Numbered from the stretch's first letter, positions 1 through 8,236 are shown. The stretch: 64,000 bases of DNA from Nocardia cyriacigeorgica (GCF_005863245.1 NZ_VBUT01000004.1:434001-498000), one strand, 5' to 3'. The notes: generated by a model not told the origin, from the sequence alone. Numbers and translations are program-made.

Positions 1-510
1 GACGGCAGCGACCGCGGCGAGCAATGCCAGCACCGCGGCGAACAGCGCCGAAGCATTGACCATCGCGTCGGAGAACTTCAACAGCAGTGGATCGATGAGA
101 TATGTGCGGTTGCGCAGCAGCAGTAGGTAACGACCGAGTTCGGAGCCCGCCGCGATGGCGAACATCAGTGCCGTCGCGATCAGCAGCGCGGGCAGCCAAC
201 CGGCCAGCACACTCAGCGGTGGCCGGGCGGCGACGGGTTCGCGAGCCGGTTCGTCGCGCAGGCCCCAGCGCGGGATCTCGGTGTAGTGCGGGGTGGGAGT
301 CGGCCCGGTGCGGACGGGTGCGACGTGGCCGCGCGGACGATGATCGGGCCTGCGGGCGACCCAGCGATAATTGCGTCGTTCGGCGGGGGCGTCGATCGGC
401 CCGGGCGAGAGCAGTACGCCACGGCAACGCGGGCACCAGTGCATCGGCGCCGCCTGCTGTACGGCCCAGCGCGCGCCGCAGCGCGCACAGGGTTGCACCA
501 CCGTACTCAA
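1..510 (-). CDS. DUF4328-type membrane protein, partial (3' end outside window)
   Basis: The reading frame opens at TTG 510 with GAGGTG about 12 nt upstream and runs off the left edge, giving 170 codons. The N-terminus has a zinc-ribbon-like pair of knuckles (C8-x2-C11 and C26-x2-C29), followed by the segment RRNYRWVARRP. A proline-rich linker leads to hydrophobic segments (around residues 110-130 and 150-170), consistent with the start of a multi-pass membrane domain. This arrangement matches DUF4328 proteins common in Nocardia and mycobacteria, whose function is not established. The family assignment is from remembered similarity. It is transcribed in the same direction as the rhodanese gene just upstream (stop at 534), so the two may be cotranscribed. 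Confidence 0.6.
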   Translation of the reverse strand, partial: MSTVVQPCARCGARWAVQQAAPMHWCPRCRGVLLSPGPIDAPAERRNYRWVARRPDHRPRGHVAPVRTGPTPTPHYTEIPRWGLRDEPAREPVAARPPLSVLAGWLPALLIATALMFAIAAGSELGRYLLLLRNRTYLIDPLLLKFSDAMVNASALFAAVLALLAAVAAV

Positions 511-533
511 TGCCGTCGCACCTCGCTCTTTCG

Positions 534-905
534 TCAGTAGATCTTGGGCTCGTGCTCGCCCTCGCCGACCAGCGGGCGGCCCGTGCGCTGCCACTCCACC
601 ATGCCGCCGACGACGCACACGGCGTCGAATCCGACGTGGGTCAGGTATTTGACCGCCTCGAAGGACCGGCCGCCCTGCCGGCAGATGACGTAGAGCTGGG
701 CGTCGTAGTCCAGTTCGTCCAGCCGGGCGGGGATGTCGTCCACCGGGATGTGGACGGCGCCGGGCGCGTGGCCGAGCGCCCACTCGTCGGGCTCACGCAC
801 GTCGAGCAGGATCGCGCCCGCCTTCTCCGCGGCAGCGCGCGCACTGTCGTCGAATTCACCTGGCACCTCGTTCAGCGGTACCGTCGGGACCTCGGAGCTC
901 GTCAC
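534..905 (-). CDS. Rhodanese-like domain protein (sulfurtransferase)
   Basis: This is a 123-residue single-domain rhodanese. The predicted catalytic cysteine is C75 in the loop CRQGGRS, which forms the persulfide in active single-domain rhodaneses. The LLDVREPDEW element and the GHAPGAVHIP element are the usual conserved segments. The start was placed at GTG 905 (AGGA about 8 nt upstream). An ATG at 971 would add 22 residues with no domain character. It probably transfers sulfane sulfur in the cytoplasm, but the acceptor cannot be told from sequence. It lies 23 bp upstream of the DUF4328 gene on the same strand. Confidence 0.85.
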   Translation of the reverse strand: MTSSEVPTVPLNEVPGEFDDSARAAAEKAGAILLDVREPDEWALGHAPGAVHIPVDDIPARLDELDYDAQLYVICRQGGRSFEAVKYLTHVGFDAVCVVGGMVEWQRTGRPLVGEGEHEPKIY

Positions 906-1057
906 GTGTTCGATCCTGCCATGCGTGCCGTACGATCGCGGACTTCCGTGCCCGCCCATCGGTGCGGACACCGCCCGCCTCGGACGCGCCGTGGCAGCGG
1001 GCCCCGCGTAGGTTATGCCGGGTCCACTCCCGACCGATGCCCCGATTTCTGGGGGGA

Positions 1058-1138
1058 TGTGGATAAGTCGGTGTAGTTATCCACAGATTCCACAACCTGA
1101 TCCACAGGCGTCAGCTATCGGCCGGCGCATCGTCCACA
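1058..1138. promoter_or_regulatory. Cluster of DnaA-box-like 9-mers
   Basis: Within 81 bp there are four matches to the DnaA box (TTATCCACA or TTGTCCACA). They are TTATCCACA on the minus strand at 1058-1066, TTATCCACA on the plus strand at 1077-1085 (both perfect), TGATCCACA at 1098-1106 and TCGTCCACA at 1130-1138 (each one mismatch). They sit in a 475-bp gene-free stretch (906-1380) between the rhodanese gene and a divergently transcribed unknown gene. Clustered boxes suggest DnaA binding for gene regulation or DnaA titration. It is not the oriC itself because neither dnaA nor dnaN is adjacent. No other gene was seen in 906-1380. Confidence 0.5.
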
Positions 1139-1380
1139 GGCTGACGCTATCGCGGCTTCAACTGGGAAATCCCCGTGCGACGGTTGCGAACGACCGATCC
1201 GGGACTCCCCTCCAGCCATCCCGGAGCGGTCATCCGCCGCCTGTGCGGGAGCTGCGCCGTCGAAGCTCCCGACATGTACTTGGACGGAAGCGAGCCGGAT
1301 TCGGTTCCATAAAAAAACGACAACTCTAGTGAAAACGTGAAATGCGCCGATCTGGGCGGCGATCTCGGTAGCCTGGCGCT

Positions 1381-1992
1381 ATGAACTCGAGCAGGGGGCT
1401 ACTTGACGGATTGGACACCGCCGGAATCGACATCGCGCTGAGGGAGGCCGCGTGCCTCGGACTCGCCGTCGATGCCGACGCCGGCCGACTGGAACTCGAC
1501 CTCGAAGTACTCACGCTGCCGAAGCAGGAATCCACACCCGCCGATATCAAGGTCAGGATGACCTTCCACGGCGTCACCCGGGTGGCCGCCTCGCTGCGCA
1601 TCCACCGCTGGGACGACGTCGAACCCACCGTGCTGCCGCTGGAACTGGACGGGCTCGGCGATGCCATCACCAGTTTCGGCGGCGGCAGGCTGCACGGCTG
1701 GGAGTTCATCGACATCGACGACAGCAGCTGGTCGCTGTGGAGTGAGCTGCTGAGCTTCGACACCATGATCGATCAGCGCGTCTCGCCGCATGTGCTCGAG
1801 TTCTCCCAGGAAGAGGGCCTCGACCCGCGTGAACTCGACGTCCGCGTGTGGTTCGACAGCATCACCATCCACGACCCCCGCGGCAAACAGATCCCGCTGC
1901 CGGAGTTCATCGCCGGCGGTCAGCGCTGGTGGGAGGCACATGACGCGGGCGATCCACGCACACGGCGCCCAGGCATCGCCCCACCGCTCTGA
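1381..1992 (+). CDS. Conserved hypothetical protein
   Basis: This is a 203-residue soluble acidic protein that I do not recognise. It starts at ATG 1381 and has no clear Shine-Dalgarno sequence; a GGTAGCCT segment lies just upstream, so a leaderless transcript is possible. It has no signal peptide or membrane segment. The sequence alternates beta-like hydrophobic stretches (LELDLEVLTL, KVRMTFHGV, LDVRVWFDSI) with Asp/Glu-rich turns, suggesting a beta-rich fold. Codon use is typical of the neighbourhood, which supports a real gene. Its only local clue is the DnaA-box cluster upstream. Confidence 0.6.
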   Translation: MNSSRGLLDGLDTAGIDIALREAACLGLAVDADAGRLELDLEVLTLPKQESTPADIKVRMTFHGVTRVAASLRIHRWDDVEPTVLPLELDGLGDAITSFGGGRLHGWEFIDIDDSSWSLWSELLSFDTMIDQRVSPHVLEFSQEEGLDPRELDVRVWFDSITIHDPRGKQIPLPEFIAGGQRWWEAHDAGDPRTRRPGIAPPL

Positions 1993-2361
1993 GCGGGCGA
2001 CCGACGAGCAGATGCCGCATGCTGGGTAGATCCGGTGTGCGGCATCGGCGTTTCGGCGATTGATGTTCCCGGAATGGGTATCCGCTCCGACGAGCGGTTC
2101 GACCTGCCCCCAGGCCGCATTCGCGATCCACAGCCCGGACCGCCCGACTAGTTAGGCGCTTGCGGACATGGTTCGATGCTACGAGTGCGGTTCTTACTGC
2201 TCGCCGATGTCGTGACGCGGCAGCGCCCGGGCCCGCCCGAGTGAGCACCGTCACCGGAATGCCGGGGCATCCGGGCAAGTTGGAACCGATCGGGTGTACG
2301 AATGATGGTCGAGAGCGCTCGCGAGGTTCGCGAGTGCGCGGCCCGACAAGGAAGGGACATC
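1993..2361. other. Gene-free stretch upstream of sodA
   Basis: No convincing coding frame is visible. A 9-bp inverted repeat (GATGCCGCA at 2011-2019 with TGCGGCATC at 2038-2046, loop of 18 nt) just after the preceding stop may be a weak terminator. The remainder presumably carries the sodA promoter, but no confident -35/-10 pair was identified. Confidence 0.4.
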
Positions 2362-2985
2362 GTGGCTGAGTACACGCTGCCGGATCTGGATTACGACTAC
2401 AGCGCCCTGGAACCCCACATCTCCGGGCAGATCAACGAGCTGCACCATTCCAAGCACCACGCCGCCTACGTCGCCGGTGCCAACACGGCACTGGAGAAGC
2501 TGGAAGCCGCCCGTGAGGCCGGCGACCACAGCGCCATCTTCCTGCACGAGAAGAACCTCGCGTTCCACCTCGGCGGACACGTCAACCACTCCATCTGGTG
2601 GAAGAACCTGTCCCCCAACGGTGGCGACAAGCCGGTCGGCGAGCTGGCCGCGGCCATCGACGACCAGTTCGGTTCGTTCGACAAGTTCCGCGCGCAGTTC
2701 ACCGCCGCGGCCAACGGCCTGCAGGGCTCCGGCTGGGCGGTGCTCGGCTACGACACCCTCGGCCAGAAGCTGCTGACCTTCCAGCTCTACGACCAGCAGG
2801 CCAACGTGCCGCTCGGCATCATCCCGCTGCTGCAGGTCGACATGTGGGAGCACGCCTTCTACCTGCAGTACAAGAACGTCAAGGCCGACTACGTGACCGC
2901 GTTCTGGAACGTCGTCAACTGGGCCGACGTGCAGGACCGCTTCGCCAAGGCCGTGAACCAGGGCAAGGGCCTGATCTTCGGGTAA
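2362..2985 (+). CDS. sodA: Superoxide dismutase (Fe/Mn family)
   Basis: This 207-residue enzyme converts superoxide to hydrogen peroxide and oxygen. The metal ligands H28, H76, D160 and H164 are present at the positions used in the Mycobacterium tuberculosis enzyme; the last two sit in the signature DMWEHAFY. The start is GTG 2362, preceded by AAGGAAGGGA; an upstream ATG at 2302 in the same frame would add residues unlike the family. There is no signal peptide. Whether it prefers Fe or Mn cannot be read directly, but a manganese-responsive riboswitch lies less than 1 kb downstream. The gene ends in a strong hairpin at 3001. Confidence 0.95.
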   Translation: MAEYTLPDLDYDYSALEPHISGQINELHHSKHHAAYVAGANTALEKLEAAREAGDHSAIFLHEKNLAFHLGGHVNHSIWWKNLSPNGGDKPVGELAAAIDDQFGSFDKFRAQFTAAANGLQGSGWAVLGYDTLGQKLLTFQLYDQQANVPLGIIPLLQVDMWEHAFYLQYKNVKADYVTAFWNVVNWADVQDRFAKAVNQGKGLIFG

Positions 2986-3000
2986 GAGTTCAACGCGCCC

Positions 3001-3036
3001 GGGGCCGCGATACCGCATGGTGTCGCGGCCCCTTTG
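3001..3036 (+). terminator. Hairpin terminator after sodA
   Basis: GGGGCCGCGATACC pairs with GGTGTCGCGGCCCC around a GCAT loop (14 bp with one wobble), followed by TTTG. It lies 15 nt after the sodA stop. Confidence 0.75.
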
Positions 3037-3186
3037 CGTTTGTGCTGGTGAGAAGCCTTCGCTGGTCGGCGCCGGGGCGTGCTAGCAGTCTTTGGTACTT
3101 GTGTGCCAGATGGCTTCGGGTTCATTCTTCAGGTCCACAGTTCGAGGACGGGCAAAGTCGCCCCCGGCTCCATGACGGGAGGCATC

Positions 3187-3714
3187 ATGCGCAGTGATGT
3201 TCAGATCGGCGTTACGCCGTTCCAAGCGCGCGGATCTCTGCGGGGTTTCGTCATCTCCGGGCGCTGGCCCGACACCACCAAGGAATGGGCGCAACTGCTG
3301 GTGCTCGCGGTGCGGGTGGCCAGCCTGCCGGGGCTGCTGTCCACGACGACGGTGTTCGGCGCGCGCGAGGATCTGCCCGATGATCCCGAACCGGGCACCG
3401 TCGGGATGGTGGTGGCCGAAGGTCCGGTGCTCGGCGAGTCGGCGGTGACGCCGGGCAAGTTTGCCGAACATGTGCCCGCGGCCCTGCTGATGCTGCATCC
3501 GCCCTCGGAAACGAACCCGTCGCTGCCCGAATGCACTGGCGCCGCGTCCGGCTGCGTGCTGCTGCCCGGCATACCGCATCTGGGGTTGGAACACCGGGCC
3601 GCGTGGGCCGAGGCCGAGCTGGACGGAACGGTGACCTCGCTGGTCAGCCGGGTCGGACTGGATCCGATCAGCGATCCCGATACCGCGGTTCTGGCTATGC
3701 TGCTGGCCGCGTAA
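3187..3714 (+). CDS. Conserved hypothetical protein downstream of sodA
   Basis: This is a 175-residue soluble protein. The chosen start is ATG 3187 because GGGAGG sits 4 nt upstream; ATG 3172 is in frame but has no ribosome site. No catalytic motif is recognised. The chain has a short Trp-containing segment (FVISGRWPDTTKEWAQLL) near the N-terminus, several Gly/Pro turns and an Ala/Leu-rich C-terminus. In M. tuberculosis a protein of similar length (Rv3847) also follows sodA, so this could be its orthologue by synteny, from memory and not checked. It is separated from sodA by a terminator, so it probably has its own promoter. Confidence 0.7.
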   Translation: MRSDVQIGVTPFQARGSLRGFVISGRWPDTTKEWAQLLVLAVRVASLPGLLSTTTVFGAREDLPDDPEPGTVGMVVAEGPVLGESAVTPGKFAEHVPAALLMLHPPSETNPSLPECTGAASGCVLLPGIPHLGLEHRAAWAEAELDGTVTSLVSRVGLDPISDPDTAVLAMLLAA

Positions 3715-3820
3715 GGGCACCCGAAACCTGCCGCGCGGATCGCCAAACTTATTGCGCGCATTGCGATTTCGATAACACCGAGTTGCCGTCGCGATGCCGG
3801 TGCGGGTAGAGTCGGCCACA

Positions 3821-3930
3821 GCGAAGGGGAGTAGCCCCCAATCGCGTAGTCGACATACTGATCCGCCGCCGTCCGTGGCGTGGGTCCGGCTGCGTGAACC
3901 GGAATCCCTCCGGTGGGCGAGACCTTCGGC
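3821..3930 (+). promoter_or_regulatory. yybP-ykoY manganese riboswitch
   Basis: The leader of the TMEM165-type gene contains the hallmark segments of the yybP-ykoY aptamer in order: AAGGGGAGTAGCC (3824 on), GTCGACATACTG (near 3849) and GGGCGAGACCTT (3915-3926). The basal stem P1 closes between CGAAGG (3822-3827) and CCTTCG (3923-3928). This RNA class binds Mn2+ and usually switches on manganese exporters, which fits the downstream gene. The aptamer ends about 80 nt before the ATG, leaving room for an expression platform. Confidence 0.88.
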
Positions 3931-3956
3931 CGAGACAACCTTTTCGTTGTCGGCCG
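3927..3956 (+). terminator. Putative expression-platform hairpin of the Mn riboswitch
   Basis: CGGCC-(GA)-GACAAC pairs with GTTGTC-GGCCG around a CCTTTTC loop. The 5' arm shares two bases (3927-3928) with the 3' strand of aptamer stem P1, so aptamer closure and this hairpin should compete. A T-rich GTTTTCC follows 10-15 nt later. The terminator role is inferred. Confidence 0.5.
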
Positions 3957-4007
3957 GAGGCGTCCCGTTTTCCGGCCGACTGGCCGGAGCCCGGGAGTAC
4001 ACGCCAC

Positions 4008-4739
4008 ATGATCGCCACCGTATTGCTGAGTATCGGCATCGTCTTCCTCGCCGAACTCGGAGACAAGTCCCAGCTGATGGCGCTGACGTTCGCGCTGCGC
4101 TATCGCTGGTGGGTGGTGCTCGGCGGCATCGCCACCGCCACCGCCGCGGTGCATGTCATCTCGGTCGCGGTCGGCCACTTCCTCGGCTCGGCGCTGCCGA
4201 CCACGGCGATCGCGCTGGTCGCCGCACTGACCTTCCTGGCCGTCGGCGTATGGACGCTGCGCGAACACCTCGATCCGGCCGACGAAGAGGAAACCCCCAA
4301 GGTCTCGCGGTTCACCACCGCCGCCCCGTTCCTGGTGGTGCTGTCGGCCTTCCTCCTCGCCGAACTGGGCGACCGCACCATGTTCGCCACCGCGGCGCTG
4401 GCCACCGATTACGACTGGGCCGGCGTCTGGCTCGGCTCGACCATCGGCATGGTCGCCGCCGACGCCCTAGCCATCGCGGCCGGCATCCTGGTCGGCAAAC
4501 ATCTGCCCGAACACGCCATCGGCATCGGCTCGGGCCTGCTGTTCCTGTTCTTCGGCTCGCTGACGCTCACCGGGCTCGCCTGGCCGGGCCTCGGCACCCT
4601 GCCCGGCGCGGCCGTCGCGATCATCGTGCCGGTCATCGCGGGCGCGGTGTTCTACGCGCTGACCCGGCGCCGGGCAGCGCTCACCGAGCGCATCGCGGCA
4701 ACGGATGGATCAGAGCAGCCTGCCGAGAAACTGCACTGA
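4008..4739 (+). CDS. TMEM165/GDT1 family transporter, probable manganese exporter
   Basis: This 243-residue integral membrane protein has the internal duplication typical of the family. The signature E-x-G-D-[KR]-[ST] appears twice, as ELGDKS at residues 16-21 and ELGDRT at 119-124, on opposed membrane halves. About six hydrophobic helices are visible, with a charged loop DPADEEETPK (near 89-98) between the halves. Family members move Mn2+ or Ca2+ in exchange for H+; bacterial relatives export Mn2+. The start is ATG 4008. The manganese riboswitch in its leader is the main evidence for manganese as substrate. It may set the Mn supply available to the nearby superoxide dismutase. Confidence 0.88.
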   Translation: MIATVLLSIGIVFLAELGDKSQLMALTFALRYRWWVVLGGIATATAAVHVISVAVGHFLGSALPTTAIALVAALTFLAVGVWTLREHLDPADEEETPKVSRFTTAAPFLVVLSAFLLAELGDRTMFATAALATDYDWAGVWLGSTIGMVAADALAIAAGILVGKHLPEHAIGIGSGLLFLFFGSLTLTGLAWPGLGTLPGAAVAIIVPVIAGAVFYALTRRRAALTERIAATDGSEQPAEKLH

Positions 4740-4753
4740 AATACCGCCGGACA

Positions 4754-5419
4754 TCACCCGCGCGCCAGCGCCTGCCCATACAGTTCCCCGCCGCGAACGA
4801 CGAGGTCGAGCAGGGGTTCGCGCAGCTCGAGCAGCCCAGGCAGATCGTCGGTCGCGATCTTGCCTGTCACCATCGAGCCGACGGCCGCCGCGAGGGTTCG
4901 GCAGGCGAAGCGTTGTTCGGGGGTGCGGGCGTCGAGGACTTCGGCGATCCGTTCCACGAACAGCTCCTGTAGCTCGATGCGCCGGGCGACCGCCTTCGCT
5001 CCGACGGCGTAGACCTCCACCAGGAACAGCCGGGCACTGGCCGGATCGTCGGCCAGATGCTGGAGGTAGGTGCCGAAGAGCCTGCGCATCCGCTCGGCGG
5101 GATCGGTGTGCGCCCGGTCGCCGGGATCGGCTGCGGCATCGTCGGTCTCGGCGATCCGGGCGAGCAGCTGATCGACGGCCCGCTCGTAGGCGGCCTCGAA
5201 ACAGTCTTCCTTGGAACGGAATTGCTCGTAGAAGGTCTCGCGCGACACCCCGGCCTTCTTCAGGATTGCCGCGACCGACGTTCCGACATAACCGTTGTCG
5301 ACCATCGCCGCGCCCATCGCTTGCAGAATCCGCTCACGCTGGGAGGCGACGACCTGCTCCCGGGGCAGACCGTGCCTGCCGCGCGGCAGCTGGCGGAGAC
5401 TGGTGGCCGGGTCGGTCAT
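4754..5419 (-). CDS. TetR family transcriptional regulator
   Basis: This 221-residue regulator has an N-terminal helix-turn-helix: the segment ILKKAGVSRETFYEQFRSKED (residues about 51-71) is the standard TetR recognition region. The C-terminal part is a helical ligand and dimer domain with no identifiable ligand. About 30 residues of basic extension precede the DNA-binding domain. It follows the SDR gene by 6 bp on the same strand, so the two form an operon in which the reductase comes first, and the regulator probably controls that operon. The effector is unknown; a fatty-acyl or steroid-like molecule would be a guess from the SDR neighbours. Confidence 0.88.
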   Translation of the reverse strand: MTDPATSLRQLPRGRHGLPREQVVASQRERILQAMGAAMVDNGYVGTSVAAILKKAGVSRETFYEQFRSKEDCFEAAYERAVDQLLARIAETDDAAADPGDRAHTDPAERMRRLFGTYLQHLADDPASARLFLVEVYAVGAKAVARRIELQELFVERIAEVLDARTPEQRFACRTLAAAVGSMVTGKIATDDLPGLLELREPLLDLVVRGGELYGQALARG

Positions 5420-5425
5420 GGGTGG

Positions 5426-6322
5426 CTACTCCGGTGTTCGGTCGGGCGGATGCTGACCCATTCTGCTGGTTCGCGCGGGCTGCTCGGTGGTGAAGGGTGC
5501 CGCTTCGGTGCGCGCGATGCTCAGCGCCTCATCCACGCCGCGCCGCAACGCCAGCTCGGTGACCCGCTGCGCGATCGGCCGGAACGGCAGCACGAACCGC
5601 ACCCACCAGGGCGAAACCACCTGACGGCGCCTGCGCGCGATCGCCCGTTCGACGGCGTCGATGGCCGGGCCCAGCGGCGCCACCCCGGACACGGTGGCGC
5701 GGCCGAGCAGCGAGCGCGCGGCGTCGGTGCCGAATCCGCGCGAGGTCATATCGGTGTCGAGTTCGGCGAAGTACGCGACGCCGACCTTCGCGCCGGTGTG
5801 GCGCAGCTCGTGGCGCAGGGTGTCGCCGAGCGCCTCGACACCGGCCTTGGACGCACTGTAAGCGCCGAGCAGGGGCAGGTGCACGGCCGCCGCCAGCGAG
5901 GAGACCACCAGCGCGTACCCGTCGGAGTGGGAGATGTGCGGGCCGGCCGCGCGCACGGTGTAGTACACGCCGAGGACGTTGACCGCCAGCGTCTGCTCCA
6001 TCACCTCCGGATCACCGCCGATCAGCGGAAGCTGTTTGGCCACACCGGCATTGGCGACCACCACATCGAGCCCACCCAGTTCACCGACGACGTCCTCGAC
6101 CGCCACGTCCACCTGGGCGCGGTCGCTCACATCGCAGTAGCGCCACGGCGCCTCGCCGCATTCACGCGCCACCTCCGCCAGTAGTTCCGGTTCCAGCCCG
6201 AGCAGCGCCACCTTCGCGCCGTGCGCGGACAACTGCCTGGCCAGCGCGGCTCCGATGCCGCGGGCCGCACCGGTGATCAGCACCCGGCGGCCGTCGACCG
6301 ATCCACCAAATCTCGATGTCAT
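5426..6322 (-). CDS. SDR family oxidoreductase
   Basis: This 298-residue short-chain dehydrogenase has the nucleotide-binding motif TGAARGIG near residue 19, the NAG motif (VVANAGVAK) and the catalytic YSASK. The chain is about 40-50 residues longer than a minimal SDR, with an Arg-rich C-terminal tail (AIARRRRQVVSPWWVRFVLP) that could associate with membrane. The start was put at ATG 6322; an upstream ATG at 6349 is in frame but weaker. It is expressed with the TetR gene downstream and is divergent from the SDR at 6479. The substrate cannot be told from sequence. Confidence 0.82.
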   Translation of the reverse strand: MTSRFGGSVDGRRVLITGAARGIGAALARQLSAHGAKVALLGLEPELLAEVARECGEAPWRYCDVSDRAQVDVAVEDVVGELGGLDVVVANAGVAKQLPLIGGDPEVMEQTLAVNVLGVYYTVRAAGPHISHSDGYALVVSSLAAAVHLPLLGAYSASKAGVEALGDTLRHELRHTGAKVGVAYFAELDTDMTSRGFGTDAARSLLGRATVSGVAPLGPAIDAVERAIARRRRQVVSPWWVRFVLPFRPIAQRVTELALRRGVDEALSIARTEAAPFTTEQPARTSRMGQHPPDRTPE

Positions 6323-6478
6323 GTGGCCGACCGTACCATCTGCGAACATCAGTGTTCGTAAATTCTGGTGACGTGGTGGCCCCGGCGCCAGGGAGTGGTG
6401 ATCCGCGCCTCACCGGCGACCCGTTAGGGTGCAAATTGACGAAGGGCCAACTGGCTTGTCACGAACGAGAGGACCATC

Positions 6479-7246
6479 GTGGAGATTTCGGGTTCCGCCG
6501 CCATTGTCACCGGAGGCGCGTCCGGCCTCGGCGCCGCCACCGCCAAGCGTTTCGCCGAACTGGGCGCCACCGTCTTCGGACTCGACGTGCCGCAGTCGAT
6601 CGAGCGGGCCGGCGACAACGTGCCCGCCGGTGTCACCCTCCTTCCGGCCGATGTGACCAGCAACGACGAGGTCAGCGCCGCCGTCGCAAAGGTCGTCGAA
6701 TCCGGCGCGCCGCTGCGCATCGTGGTCAACTGCGCCGGTGTCGGCTGGGCCGGTCGCATCCTGTCCAAGAACGGCCCGCACGATCTGGAGCTGTTCCGCA
6801 CCGTCATCACGGTCAACCTGCTCGGCACCTTCAACGTGATGCGCCTGGCCGCCGACGCCATCGCCAAGACCGACCCGGTCGACGAATACGGCCAGCGCGG
6901 CGTGGTCATCAACACCGCGTCGGTCGCCGCGTTCGAGGGCCAGATCGGCCAGATCGCCTACTCGGCCTCCAAGGGCGGCGTGCACGGCATGACCGTTCCG
7001 GCCGCGCGTGACCTGGCCCAGTTCGGCATCCGGGTCAACACCATCGCCCCCGGCATCATCGACACCCCGATGCTGGCCGGCGTCACCGAGGAGTACCGCA
7101 AGGGCCTCGAGGCCGGCGTGCCGTTCCCGTCGCGGCTGGGCCGCCCGGACGAGTACGCGCAGCTGTCGCAGTACATCGTCGAGCACGACTACCTCAACGG
7201 CGAGACCATCCGCATGGACGGCGCGCTGCGCATGGCGCCGCGGTAA
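6479..7246 (+). CDS. SDR family protein, 3-hydroxyacyl-CoA dehydrogenase-like (HSD10 type)
   Basis: This 255-residue dehydrogenase has TGGASGLG for NAD binding, NCAG, and the catalytic YSASKGG. The segment AFEGQIGQIAYSASKGG and the following IAPGIIDTPML closely resemble type II 3-hydroxyacyl-CoA dehydrogenase (17-beta-HSD10), which oxidises 3-hydroxyacyl-CoA in beta-oxidation. The start is GTG 6479 with GAGAGGACC upstream. It is divergent from the SDR/TetR pair across 156 bp, so the TetR may also act on this promoter (inference). A GC-rich hairpin follows the stop. Confidence 0.85.
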   Translation: MEISGSAAIVTGGASGLGAATAKRFAELGATVFGLDVPQSIERAGDNVPAGVTLLPADVTSNDEVSAAVAKVVESGAPLRIVVNCAGVGWAGRILSKNGPHDLELFRTVITVNLLGTFNVMRLAADAIAKTDPVDEYGQRGVVINTASVAAFEGQIGQIAYSASKGGVHGMTVPAARDLAQFGIRVNTIAPGIIDTPMLAGVTEEYRKGLEAGVPFPSRLGRPDEYAQLSQYIVEHDYLNGETIRMDGALRMAPR

Positions 7247-7263
7247 TCACGCGGTAGCACTCG

Positions 7264-7300
7264 ACGCCCGCCCGCCCGCTTCCCGCGGGTCGGCGGGCGT
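7264..7300. terminator. Hairpin between convergent genes
   Basis: ACGCCCGCC (7264-7272) pairs with GGCGGGCGT (7292-7300), with additional C/G pairing inside. It lies 17 nt after the SDR stop and could serve both the SDR and the convergent repeat-protein gene. No strong U-tract follows on either strand. Confidence 0.5.
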
Positions 7301-7402
7301 TCGCGTGTGCGGTGCAGGCCGGACCGAGCTGGGCAGAGCTGCGGCTCGGTAGGCACGCGGCTCGGATGGCGCGGAGCGCGGCCCCGGCAGGCCGCGAACT
7401 CG

Positions 7403-7939
7403 CTAGCCCGCGCTGCCGGTCGGCGGACGCGAACGCCACCGATCGCAGGCCGCGCGATCGGCATCCGGGCGGTCCTTACCGTCGGCGGCGCAGCCCTCGC
7501 GGGTGTAGCCGTCGCGGCCGATGCCGTTGCGGTCGTAGCCCCAACGGTCCCGGCCGAAGCTGTCGCGCCCGGAACGGTCGTAACCCGAACGGTCGTAACC
7601 GAATCGGTCATAGCCGTGCACGTCGTATCCATCGGGACCATAGGGGTCGGTCTGCTCGGGTGGGCAACCCGTGCCCATATCGAACCCGCCGTCCGGGCAG
7701 GACTTCGGCGGCTTGTGCTCCGGCGGCGTGGTCGGCGCGGTGGTCGGCGTCGTGGGTGCGGTGGTCGGCGTCGGCGCCGCAGTCGTGGGAGCGGTAGTCG
7801 TCGGCGCGGTGGTCGCGGCTGCCGGATCGGCGAACGCGGGCGCGGCCGCCACGGCCGGGGTGAGCGCGAGGGCACCGAGCAGGGCGGTTCTCGCCAGTGC
7901 CCGGCGGATGCTACGGCCGGTCATGGTCGTAGTCGACAT
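7403..7939 (-). CDS. Secreted protein with Thr/Pro linker and YDRxG pentad repeats
   Basis: This 178-residue protein of unknown function starts at ATG 7939 with GGAG 7 nt upstream. Residues 1-38 form a Sec signal peptide (Arg-rich start, hydrophobic core, Ala-x-Ala before D39). Residues 40-73 are an Ala/Thr/Pro linker like those of exported actinobacterial cell-wall proteins. A short cysteine-containing segment (C81, C92) follows, then pentads of the form YDRxG from residue 104 to about 144 (YDVHG, YDRFG, YDRSG, YDRSG, RDSFG, RDRWG, YDRNG). C150 and C165 lie after the repeats. The charge pattern (one Asp and one Arg per repeat) suggests an extended surface, perhaps binding metal or wall polymers; this is inference. 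Confidence 0.72.
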   Translation of the reverse strand: MSTTTMTGRSIRRALARTALLGALALTPAVAAAPAFADPAAATTAPTTTAPTTAAPTPTTAPTTPTTAPTTPPEHKPPKSCPDGGFDMGTGCPPEQTDPYGPDGYDVHGYDRFGYDRSGYDRSGRDSFGRDRWGYDRNGIGRDGYTREGCAADGKDRPDADRAACDRWRSRPPTGSAG

Positions 7940-8108
7940 GATCGATCTCCTGTCCGGAGTGCGGGGCGCACTCCAGCCGGATCAATCGCCGCCGACGCCG
8001 AGCCATTACACATGGCAGTACAAAGCCGGGACGCTTTACCCCTTACCGGCCGGCAGGCCGACGTCTATCGCCCGCGAGCCCGCGATAACCATGAATTTGC
8101 GAGAACGA

Positions 8109-8148
8109 ACGAGGGCGAGGACGGCATTCCTACCGTCCTCGCCCTCGT
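8109..8148 (-). terminator. Perfect 16-bp hairpin terminator after htpG
   Basis: ACGAGGGCGAGGACGG (8109-8124) pairs perfectly with CCGTCCTCGCCCTCGT (8133-8148) across an 8-nt loop. It lies about 90 nt after the htpG stop. No U-tract follows. Confidence 0.65.
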
Positions 8149-8236
8149 CAGATCAGCCTGGCCGTTGATCGGTCCGCCTCACCGGTGACCGATCATCCGC
8201 CGACCGGGATCGATCATTTCGATCCACGCCTCCCGA

